64,000 nucleotides of DNA. It comes from Acidobacteriota bacterium. Lineage in GTDB: Bacteria > Acidobacteriota > Blastocatellia > Pyrinomonadales > Pyrinomonadaceae. The stretch is from the NCBI GenBank assembly GCA_016715115.1, contig JADKBM010000011.1, positions 1,325,810 through 1,389,809 on the forward strand, written 5' to 3'. A model generated the notes under the pieces. The model saw only the letters and a program-made list of their open reading frames with translations. It was not told the DNA's origin and made no database searches. Numbering within the stretch: position 1 is the first letter of the stretch; the number at the start of each line of letters is the position of its first letter. Both the position numbers and the translations under genes were made by a program. Of this stretch, positions 45,217 to 53,161 are shown piece by piece.

Positions 45217-45265
45217 ATGCGAATCTTAGCCCGATTTGTTTCGAGCGCCAAACAAAGCCCGGGGC

Positions 45266-45727
45266 TCATTTTCGAAAGATATTCGCGACGTGACAACCTG
45301 CCTCGGCGTTTCGGATGTTGATGAACCGGGTCGAATCATCCGCGAGCAGTTCGGCGATCTGATCTTCCGGTGCCGCGGCATCGATCGCGACGGTCGAGGC
45401 GATCGTTCCGTCCGCAGTGTAACTTTCAAAAAGCAGCGGCAGATCAATTAGTTCCGGCGGGAAGCCATCCGTCGAATAGCGTTTGCAATCGCGGAGATGG
45501 ATAAAAACCGGGCCAGGAAGCGGGATGTCGAGCAATCCCTCGAACGCATTGTAGGTAAACAGTATTCGTTCCTCGGTTCCCTCTTCGAACTTTCGCAAGC
45601 AATGCCGGCACGGACCGTAACCGGTGGCGATCTCCGTGAACGCGGGATGACTGTACTGCGGCGAGATCTTTTCGTCGCGGACCGAACGGGCGACATCCAC
45701 GCTTATGGGCTCGAATTTGAAATTCAT
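45266..45727 (-). CDS. DUF1203 family protein
   Basis: 153 residues; the ATG at 45727 overlaps the Ada stop (ATGA) and AAGGAG precedes it. Matches the DUF1203 layout: short N-terminus, TGYGPCRHCLRKFEEGTEER with a C-x-x-C pair, LLFTYNAFEG-type strand, PGPVFIHLRDCKRY, and a C-terminal AEAGCHVANIFRK. Function not established; coupling to ada suggests a link to alkylation response or simple co-transcription. Confidence 0.8.
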   Translation of the reverse strand: MNFKFEPISVDVARSVRDEKISPQYSHPAFTEIATGYGPCRHCLRKFEEGTEERILFTYNAFEGLLDIPLPGPVFIHLRDCKRYSTDGFPPELIDLPLLFESYTADGTIASTVAIDAAAPEDQIAELLADDSTRFINIRNAEAGCHVANIFRK

Positions 45728-46764
45728 TTCGAATACTCCTTCTCGTTTCGAAGTATCAAGCTCTTTCGCGCCGCGCCCCAACGATAGCCGCTCAGTTCGC
45801 CGTCCGAACGAACCACGCGGTGGCAAGGGATGACCAACGCCACGCGATTCGTCGCGCATGCTCGCGCGACCGCGCGAACGGCGTTGCGGTTGCCGAGTCG
45901 CTCGGCGATCTGCTGATACGAAACGGTTTCGCCATACGGGACCTTCCGCAGCTCGTCCCAGACGCGCATCTGGAACGCCGTCGCGCGCAGATCGAGCGGC
46001 AGGTCGATCGAGCGGTTCGAACCGGAAAGGTTTGCGAGGACCGCGTCGACCGTTTCGCGCAATCGGTCGCCCGCCGGGCTTATCTCCGCGTTGCCGAATT
46101 CGGCAACCAGGTCCGCGAGCAGCTTTGATTCTTCGTCGCCGAAAGCCACCGCACAGACGCCTTTTTCGGTCCGCGCGACCAGTATTTTTCCGAGGTTGCA
46201 ATCCGCAACCGTGTACTCGATCTTCATATCTTTGCCTTTTCTCGCGTAAGTCTTCGGCGTCATCCCAAGTTTTTCCGCGGCCTTCTCATAGAGCCGGCTG
46301 CTCGAACCGAATCCGGCGTCGTACATCGCACCGGTCACGCCGCTGCCGTCGCGCAGGCCTTTCTTGAACCGTTCCAGCCGTTTCGCTTCGGCGAACTTCT
46401 TCGGCGAGACTCCGACCAGTTCCTTGAAGAGTTTCTGAAAATGCGCCGAACTCATTCCGGCCTCGGCGGCGAGCGAATCAAGTGAGATCGTTTCTTCCGA
46501 TTCGATGCGTTCCGCCGCTTCGATCACCTTGGCGACCTGGGGCGAAGGCGCTTCCAACGCTGGCCGGCACCGGAGACAAGCGCGGAATCCCCTTGATTCG
46601 GCGTTCGCGGCGTCGCTGAAAAACTCGACGTTCTCCCGCTTCGGCAGACGCGAGGAACAGGACGGCCGGCAATAGATCCCGGTCGACCGGACCCCATAAA
46701 CGAACGCGCCGTCGAATCGTCCATCGTTTGTTTTGACCGCCATCCAGCGGATCTCGTTTTCCAT
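45724..46764 (-). CDS. ada: Bifunctional Ada: alkylation repair and AraC-type regulator
   Basis: 346 residues from the ATG at 46764. N-terminal zinc domain with the four Cys (GIYCRPSC near residues 32-37; FRACLRCRP about residue 62-70), where the first Cys accepts methyl groups from phosphotriesters. AraC helix-turn-helix pair at residues about 80-180 (LDSLAAEAGMSSAHFQKLFK; MYDAGFGSSSRLYEKAAEKL). The C-terminal O6-methylguanine methyltransferase has the active site VIPCHRVV. Methylated Ada activates its own promoter in well-studied relatives. It forms an overlapping pair with the DUF1203 gene. Confidence 0.93.
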   Translation of the reverse strand: MENEIRWMAVKTNDGRFDGAFVYGVRSTGIYCRPSCSSRLPKRENVEFFSDAANAESRGFRACLRCRPALEAPSPQVAKVIEAAERIESEETISLDSLAAEAGMSSAHFQKLFKELVGVSPKKFAEAKRLERFKKGLRDGSGVTGAMYDAGFGSSSRLYEKAAEKLGMTPKTYARKGKDMKIEYTVADCNLGKILVARTEKGVCAVAFGDEESKLLADLVAEFGNAEISPAGDRLRETVDAVLANLSGSNRSIDLPLDLRATAFQMRVWDELRKVPYGETVSYQQIAERLGNRNAVRAVARACATNRVALVIPCHRVVRSDGELSGYRWGAARKSLILRNEKEYSK

Positions 46765-46873
46765 AGTCAACAGTTTAGGAAAGCCCGATACGAAAATCTA
46801 TCCGAAAATTGTCGTGCAATTCTTTTCGTCAGCGCAACAGCGGCCGACCGATGTTTCCTGCGCGCGGTTTCTT

Positions 46874-46879
46874 GTTATA
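46874..46879 (+). promoter_or_regulatory. Possible -10 box of the pgi gene
   Basis: TATAAT lies 10 nt before the pgi ATG, so transcription would start nearly at the start codon. A leaderless or near-leaderless message is implied. The -35 region is weak. Confidence 0.4.
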
Positions 46880-46889
46880 ATCGAAAGCA

Positions 46890-48581
46890 ATGCTTAATTC
46901 ATACAGTTTTTCATTGCCTTCGGAATTGGACGCGGCCGTACGCGCAGCGATCGTCGATTGGACCAACGACGCCCGCGTCGCGCGGATCTGGGCGAAGGAT
47001 GCGGCCGTTTGGACCAATTCCGACGAATCGAATTGGCTCGGCTGGCTCGACATCGTCGGCCACGAGCTGGCCGACACCGCGAAGTATGTCGAATTCGCGG
47101 CCGACGCGGCAACGTTCGACGACATCGTCGTGCTCGGAATGGGCGGTTCGTCGCTGTGTCCGGAAGTTCTTTCGATAACGTTCGGAAAATCGAATTTTCA
47201 CGTGCTTGATTCGACCGTGCCGGCCCAGGTCGCATCGCTCGACCGACAACTCGACCTGTCGAAGACGCTGTTCATCGTCGCTTCTAAGTCAGGTTCGACC
47301 CTCGAGCCGAACTGTTTCAAACAGTATTTTTACAAACGCGTTTGCGAAACGGTCGGCGCCGAAAACGCGGGCAGCCACTTCGTCGCGATCACCGACCCGG
47401 GATCCAAAATGGAAGTGGTCGCCAAACGCGACGGTTTCCGGCGCATTTTTTACGGCGAGCCGCAGATCGGCGGACGATTCTCGGCGTTGAGCGTTTTCGG
47501 TTTGACCGCCGCCAGCGCGTTGGGCATCGATGTTCAAGAATTTTTAACGAACACGAACGAAATGGTCGAGGCATGCCGCGACGCGAATGCGCAAACGAAT
47601 CCGGGCGCGGCGCTCGGGATCGCTCTCGGGGTCGCCCACCGGCAGGGCCGCGACAAACTTTTGCTGATCGCCTCGCCGTCCAAGAAATCCGTCGGCGCCT
47701 GGCTCGAACAGCTCGTCGCCGAGTCGCTCGGGAAAAACGGCGTTTCGATCATCCCGATCGATCGCAAAAGCTCGGTCGATTCGATCATCTACGGCGACGA
47801 TCGGATATTCGTCTATTTCCGAAGCAAACAAAGTTACGATCCGACTCAGGACAACTTGGTCGAAGAGATCAAAAGAAACGGACAGGCGGTGATAACGATC
47901 GAATCCGAAGGCCGTATGAACCTCGGCCAGGAGTTTTTCCGCTGGGAATTCGCGACCGCCGTCGCGGGCGCGTTGATGGGAATCAATCCGTTCGACCAAC
48001 CGGACGTCGAATCGGCGAAGATCGAGGCGCGGAAGATCACCGAGGCGTACGAGGCATCCGGCTCGTTGCCGGATGAAACGCCATTTTTCGAAGCCGATGG
48101 GATCAAACTGTTCTCAGACGCGAAAAACGTCGCCGAGCTCGACGGTTTGATCGAAGAACGTTCGGTCAAGTCTTATCTCAAGGCGCATTTCGAACGTTGC
48201 GGACCGGGCGACTATCTCGCCTTGCTCGCGTATCTTGAAATGGATTTCGGCAATTTCGTCGATCTCGAGAAACTGCGTCACGAGATATTGAACAGATACC
48301 GCGTTGCGACATCGATGCAGTTCGGCCCCCGTTTTCTGCACTCGACCGGACAGGCGTTCAAGGGCGGCGCGAACAACGGTGTGTTTCTCCAGGTCACTTC
48401 AGACGACGCCGTCGACCTGCCGGTTCCGGGACAGAAGTATACGTTCGGCGTCGTCAAGGCAGCCCAGGCCCGTGGAGATTTCCAGGTGCTTCTCGACCGC
48501 GGACGGCGCGCGTTGCGAATCCATTTCGGCGCCGACGTCCGGGCCGGTTTGAAAACGCTTCACGAGGCGGTTGGAGGCTAA
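46890..48581 (+). CDS. pgi: Glucose-6-phosphate isomerase, Tal/Pgi-type
   Basis: 563 residues. Interconverts glucose 6-phosphate and fructose 6-phosphate. SIS-domain motifs are present: VVLGMGGSSLCPEV near residue 82, VASKSGSTLEPN near 133 and a second sugar-isomerase domain (LLLIASPSKKSVGAWLEQLV). The sequence is of the kind found as the C-terminal half of transaldolase/isomerase fusions (FGPRFLHSTGQAFKGGANNG and a C-terminal FQVLLDRGRRALRIHFG), but no transaldolase domain is attached here. Divergent from ada. Confidence 0.88.
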   Translation: MLNSYSFSLPSELDAAVRAAIVDWTNDARVARIWAKDAAVWTNSDESNWLGWLDIVGHELADTAKYVEFAADAATFDDIVVLGMGGSSLCPEVLSITFGKSNFHVLDSTVPAQVASLDRQLDLSKTLFIVASKSGSTLEPNCFKQYFYKRVCETVGAENAGSHFVAITDPGSKMEVVAKRDGFRRIFYGEPQIGGRFSALSVFGLTAASALGIDVQEFLTNTNEMVEACRDANAQTNPGAALGIALGVAHRQGRDKLLLIASPSKKSVGAWLEQLVAESLGKNGVSIIPIDRKSSVDSIIYGDDRIFVYFRSKQSYDPTQDNLVEEIKRNGQAVITIESEGRMNLGQEFFRWEFATAVAGALMGINPFDQPDVESAKIEARKITEAYEASGSLPDETPFFEADGIKLFSDAKNVAELDGLIEERSVKSYLKAHFERCGPGDYLALLAYLEMDFGNFVDLEKLRHEILNRYRVATSMQFGPRFLHSTGQAFKGGANNGVFLQVTSDDAVDLPVPGQKYTFGVVKAAQARGDFQVLLDRGRRALRIHFGADVRAGLKTLHEAVGG

Positions 48582-48590
48582 ACGCGACGC

Positions 48591-51173
48591 TTAGTTGGCG
48601 ACCTTCAAAAGATGGGTCTGGATCTGCTGCTGGTTGATCGCGGCGCTCAGCTGGCCGCCGGAGACATTCGCGGTCTGGATAAAGGTTTCGATGTGAGTCA
48701 GGCGATCCGCCGCGACGATCGGAACTGAAAGGCCGAGAAAGTAGTTTTTCGGAAGATTCGATTGGTTCCAGACGCGCGCGACGATGCCGCGCGAAACGCC
48801 GTCCTCGGCAGGCTTGACCGCCCACAAAAGCACATCCGGATCCGAGATCTGAAGGAACGAGTACGCCGATCCCGGCAGTTGGCGGGCAATCGTGCCGCTA
48901 CCGTCGATCATTCCCGTCACCAGCGGATTCTGATGCTCGAGCGAAAACCTCATCGCCTGCCTCTGATCGAACGCGCCGTGCGTCCGTAAAGCGAAACGCT
49001 GCATAAAGAAAGAGTCGCCGCCCTGATTCGGAATCCCCAGCGCCGGGCCGTCGATCTGGCCGCCGGCGAGGACGTTGATCTGCGGCGTCGCGGTATCGAG
49101 CGTCTGCGAACTGCTGTCGCCGAGCCTCATAAAGAACGCGTCGCGGTTCGAAACCGTGACGCCGAAATCCGCCGCAGCGCCGTCCGATATGTCCGCGAAA
49201 TGATTCATCGTCAACCAGTCATACCGAGCGTTCTTCGGCGAATAATGGCCGCCCTGAGCGAGCAGTTTCGCGCGGATCACTGCGCCGACCTCTTCGTGCC
49301 AGACGTCCGGAGAATTGATCTCGAACGAATTGCTCCAGGTCTTGAGGTCGCCAAAATTCTGCGTGATCCGGTTGTCAACGTCGACGCGGTTCAGATCGCG
49401 AAAGAAAGTGACGCGCGTCGTGTGCTCGACCGGGCTTGAGGAGATCGCGCGCAAGGTGACGCTGACCGGACCGGCGTTCTCGACCGTGACCCGGCCGGTT
49501 CGGTTTCCGCCGAGGTCGTTTACCAGCTTGCCGCCGATTGGCCGCACGACCTCACGGTCGGACCGTGATCGATCGACGAAACTTGAGATCGCGCCGTCGT
49601 TCGCCAAAGTCAGCCGGTAAGCGCCGTTTTCGATGACGTTGCCGGATGCGGTCGCGGCGTTTGGAAAGGTCGCGCCGGCGCCGCTTCGGATCTCGTAAAC
49701 CTTGTAGCCGACCGACGGAACATTCTCCGCGATGATCCGCAAGAACCTCTGGTTGCCGTAATTGATGACCTGCGACGCGACTTCCTGGCCGGTCGAGACG
49801 TCGACGACGTGTACTTTCTGGCGCGGACGAAGCGGTATGTCGGCATAATCCGTCCGCGCCCAGCTCAACGGATTGAAAACGAAAAAGCGCCGTTCGTTCC
49901 CGGTGCGCGAGATCTGTTTGCCAAGCTCCGCTTTTGCGTCCGCATTGAGTTTATCGACATACGACGTGATCTCGTTTTCCACGCGGCGGCTCCAGTTGGC
50001 GCGCACGTTTCGCGCGATCGGCCCATCGGCCGTCCAGTCGTGCTCGAAATAGAGTCCGAGATCGATCATTGCCTTGTCGCGCTCCGCGAGCCGCGAATTC
50101 ATAAATGCGGGATTGCTTTGGGAGACGATCGCGGCCAACGCGTCGGCGGTGCGGAGGTTCTCCGTCGAGCGTTTGACGCGCGCCGACACTTCGGCCATCG
50201 AGGCGACGAGCGCGTCCCATTCGTTGCCGTAGGCGGCGGCGTGGGTTTCGAGCTGACCGCCGTAATTCGCTTCGAAATCCCGGAAGAAGTCCTCTTGATT
50301 CGAAACGATGATCCGGCGATTCGGCGTCGTGTTCTGTTGCGCGACGGTGACGAACTCGTCGCTCGTGTATTCAAGGTCGTCCCATCCCCGGCCGAACGCG
50401 CCGACGACCGGATAAGGATACTTCGTTTGAAAATTCGTGTTGTTTTCGGCGAACAGGATCGACGCGAGCGGATCGTACGCTTCGGAATAACCGCCGAAAT
50501 TCTTGTTCGCCGAAGAAAGCACGGGATTGTAAAAGAGCGAATGCCACTTCATCAACACTTTGCTCCCGTCGCGGCCGCCGCAGTAGTAGATCTCGCGATC
50601 ACGGTTTTCGAGTTGCGTGACTTCCGTCGCGCATCCGCAGACGCCTTTCCAACTGTATTTCGCGCCCGCGCCGGCCCAGAGCGACGCAAGACCGTACGGA
50701 TGGGTCTGATTCTCCATCGCGATCGCCATCGGGAATCGGACGTTATGTCGCCGTTCGATGATTCCGGGGTAATACATTCCGCGCAAAACCGCCTCAGCCG
50801 GCGCGCCGCCGTTGACGAGCACGAGCGCGTTGAGCGGGACGCTCATATGGCCGTCGCGGATCCGATTGATGAACCGGTCGAACTGCTGCGGCGTGCGGTT
50901 GCGTTCGTATTCCCACATCCAGAGACTGCCGTCGCATTGCCAACGCATCTGCTGATCCGATGGATTTCCGGCCGTCGCGTCCATTTTGTTCAAATAGTAA
51001 TCGATCATCGTCAGAAAAGACTGGCGATATGTGACATCGTCGGCGATCCAGAAGTAGTCGGTATGGTCGTCCGGCGCGATGTAAAACCGTTTCTGGGCAA
51101 TGATCGGTTGCGTCGCGACGTTGATCAGCAAAAATGCGGCGAAGAGTTTGGCGGCAAAGGTCTTTCTTATCAT
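48591..51173 (-). CDS. Secreted GH38-like alpha-mannosidase
   Basis: 860 residues starting at MIRKTFAAKLFAAFLL, a signal peptide ending QPIIAQ. The mature N-terminus has the H-x-D metal-binding pair in DDHTDYFWIADDV and a long alpha/beta region (WMWEYERNRTPQQFDRFINR) like glycoside hydrolase family 38 catalytic domains; the C-terminal half shows the beta-sandwich features of that family (LTLANDGAISSFVDRSR; FFRDLNRVDVDNRI). It probably removes mannose from exported glycans. The nucleophile was not pinned down. Convergent with pgi. Confidence 0.72.
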   Translation of the reverse strand: MIRKTFAAKLFAAFLLINVATQPIIAQKRFYIAPDDHTDYFWIADDVTYRQSFLTMIDYYLNKMDATAGNPSDQQMRWQCDGSLWMWEYERNRTPQQFDRFINRIRDGHMSVPLNALVLVNGGAPAEAVLRGMYYPGIIERRHNVRFPMAIAMENQTHPYGLASLWAGAGAKYSWKGVCGCATEVTQLENRDREIYYCGGRDGSKVLMKWHSLFYNPVLSSANKNFGGYSEAYDPLASILFAENNTNFQTKYPYPVVGAFGRGWDDLEYTSDEFVTVAQQNTTPNRRIIVSNQEDFFRDFEANYGGQLETHAAAYGNEWDALVASMAEVSARVKRSTENLRTADALAAIVSQSNPAFMNSRLAERDKAMIDLGLYFEHDWTADGPIARNVRANWSRRVENEITSYVDKLNADAKAELGKQISRTGNERRFFVFNPLSWARTDYADIPLRPRQKVHVVDVSTGQEVASQVINYGNQRFLRIIAENVPSVGYKVYEIRSGAGATFPNAATASGNVIENGAYRLTLANDGAISSFVDRSRSDREVVRPIGGKLVNDLGGNRTGRVTVENAGPVSVTLRAISSSPVEHTTRVTFFRDLNRVDVDNRITQNFGDLKTWSNSFEINSPDVWHEEVGAVIRAKLLAQGGHYSPKNARYDWLTMNHFADISDGAAADFGVTVSNRDAFFMRLGDSSSQTLDTATPQINVLAGGQIDGPALGIPNQGGDSFFMQRFALRTHGAFDQRQAMRFSLEHQNPLVTGMIDGSGTIARQLPGSAYSFLQISDPDVLLWAVKPAEDGVSRGIVARVWNQSNLPKNYFLGLSVPIVAADRLTHIETFIQTANVSGGQLSAAINQQQIQTHLLKVAN

Positions 51174-51551
51174 ACGAAACAAGCGGGGGAATAACTGATA
51201 AACGCGAAAAAGCTCCCGGTTTCCGATTTCAACCGAAATTACGTGTTAGCGACTTTTGCCCGCGAATCTTCGCGAATCCGCGCGAAACAGCGTCTGATCC
51301 GACGGTATAAAAACCGCTTTTTAACGATTTGTGGGCCAAATTCAAAAAACGCCGTTCACTCGCAAGGCTTTGGACCGGATTTTTATTTGGCGCCGATTCG
51401 AGAATATTCGCGGGCAAACTCCCATTGCATAATCCGGGTTCAAGGCGAGGTTTTCCGGGTTGCTGCGAACTGACGGGGATTGCGCGGTCGCATCCGCTTG
51501 ATCAGTCGACCCGGGCAAATCAATCCGCCGCAAACGACTTCGGGTTCGACA
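51174..51551. other. Intergenic, nothing recognised
   Basis: 378 bp between the mannosidase start and the argininosuccinate lyase stop. It holds no supported ORF, repeat or RNA gene; it probably carries the mannosidase promoter. Confidence 0.5.
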
Positions 51552-53024
51552 CTATGCGATCAACGAATCCACGGTCGAGTGAAGCTTCGCGGCGGCCGAT
51601 GCCAATGCTTCGTTGCGCGCGCCGAGCCATTCGAGATCTTCACCGAGCGAATCGACCTGAACCGCCAACGCGCGCCGGGTTTCGGACGGCGCCGAGCCGC
51701 CATAGATCGTCCGGATCGACACAAAGAACTCGGCCGTCAAAGTTCGTTCAAATTCTTCTTCGGTGAAAGCAAGCTCGCGACCGGCGACCGTCCGCGCGGT
51801 CGTCTGGAGCATTTCGTAGGTGATCTTCGTCTTGTCCGTGTACGCTGTTTTGACGCACTCGCCGACGATCTTGTGAGCGATGCGAAACGGCAGGTTCTCG
51901 CGCCGGACGATCGAGTCGGCGAGTTCGGTGACGGTTATGAAATTCGCCTCGGCCCGTTCACGAAGAACGTCCAGATTGAAACTCGCCGATTTGAGCGTCG
52001 CGGCAAACAGCGAGACCGAACGCGTCGCATCGCGGAGAGCGTTGTAGATAAGCGGCTGCAGATCATCCTCGACGTCGTTGATGTCGCCAAAGGGCGTGTT
52101 GTGAATGCTCGTGAAAACACCGAGGCTCTGGCCGAGCGCTTTGCTTGCGAGCGCGCGGATATGCTCAAGCGCGACCGGATTCCGCTTCTGCGGCATTATC
52201 GACGAGCCTTGGACAAAACCGTCCGGCAGACGCACGACGTTGAACTCCATCATCGCCATCAGCAGGAACTCCTGCGAGAATTTCCCGATATTGACGAGCA
52301 GGGCGCTCATTGCGCCGAGCATCTCTGTAAAATAATCCACCGAAGCGATCGAGGCGTAAGCGTTGACGGTCGGCGCGGTGAATCCGAGAAGCTCAGAAAC
52401 GCGGTGGCGGTCGATCGGAAAACCTGTGGTCGTGATCGCGCACGCGCCGAGCGGGCAGAAGTTCATATTCTCGTACGCGTTCCCGAGGCGCTTGATGTCG
52501 CGTCCCAAAACCTCGGCCATCGCCAGAAGATAGTGCGCGAGCGTCGACGGCTGGGCCGGTTGCGTGTGCGTGTAGGCCGGGATCAGTGTCTCGTGGTTCG
52601 CCGCCGCGAGGTCGAGCAGATTCGTCCGCAGTTCGTTCGCTTCGCGGATGAGTTCGAGCAATTTCGGACGCAGATAGATCCGGTAGATCGTGACGTCGAT
52701 GTCGTTGCGGCTGCGGGCCGTGTGCAGCTTGCCGGCCGTATCTTCGTCTCCGCAGAGCGCGGTCATCTCCCGCTGAAGATAGTAGAAAAGATCCTCGAAC
52801 GTGCCGTCATACACCGACCGGCGGATCGCTTCGAAATCCAGAGCGCGAAGCGACGTGAGGATCAAACGCTGTTCTTCGGGCGTGATGATTCCCTGTTCGC
52901 CGAGCATCACCGCATGCGCGTAATCAACCTCGACGTAGGCGTCGAGGAAATAATCCTTGGCATCGATGAAGCAGTCTTCAAGTACGTTCTTTTTGTAATT
53001 TCGGGCCGGAAACTTTTCTTGCAT
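51552..53024 (-). CDS. argH: Argininosuccinate lyase
   Basis: 490 residues from MQEKFPARNYKKN at 53024; 21 further upstream codons are open but lie in a repeat-containing intergenic region. Splits argininosuccinate into arginine and fumarate, the last step of arginine synthesis. Fumarase/aspartase superfamily: TARSRNDIDVT (residues about 95-105), the second block THTQPAQPSTLAHYL, and the signature GSSIMPQKRNP whose loop Ser is catalytic. Length is close to the usual 460-480. No other arg gene is next to it. Confidence 0.95.
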   Translation of the reverse strand: MQEKFPARNYKKNVLEDCFIDAKDYFLDAYVEVDYAHAVMLGEQGIITPEEQRLILTSLRALDFEAIRRSVYDGTFEDLFYYLQREMTALCGDEDTAGKLHTARSRNDIDVTIYRIYLRPKLLELIREANELRTNLLDLAAANHETLIPAYTHTQPAQPSTLAHYLLAMAEVLGRDIKRLGNAYENMNFCPLGACAITTTGFPIDRHRVSELLGFTAPTVNAYASIASVDYFTEMLGAMSALLVNIGKFSQEFLLMAMMEFNVVRLPDGFVQGSSIMPQKRNPVALEHIRALASKALGQSLGVFTSIHNTPFGDINDVEDDLQPLIYNALRDATRSVSLFAATLKSASFNLDVLRERAEANFITVTELADSIVRRENLPFRIAHKIVGECVKTAYTDKTKITYEMLQTTARTVAGRELAFTEEEFERTLTAEFFVSIRTIYGGSAPSETRRALAVQVDSLGEDLEWLGARNEALASAAAKLHSTVDSLIA

Positions 53025-53040
53025 TTTGTTCTTGGATTGG

Positions 53041-53061
53041 AGCGCAAGCGTCCCGCTTGCA
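53041..53061. repeat. Small palindromic repeat
   Basis: GCAAGCGTCCCGCTTGC is an inverted repeat between argH and the PIG-L gene; with CGCCACGCGCCG just after it, it resembles the short REP-like units seen elsewhere in this window. Confidence 0.5.
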
Positions 53062-53161
53062 AACGGCGCCACGCGCCGTAGGGCCATTTGAATTTAGGAG
53101 ATCGACCTCACCGCACCCGTTCGCGAGCACGCTCAAGGCAAACGGGACCTTTGCGCTCGTT

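Noticed and set aside
49809..51194. 461-codon plus-strand frame opposite the GH38-like gene
   Set aside because: Low-complexity Arg/Val/Asp content, no motif or start signal.
51480..53081. Long plus-strand frame opposite argH
   Set aside because: Antisense shadow; argH on the other strand has clear family signatures.
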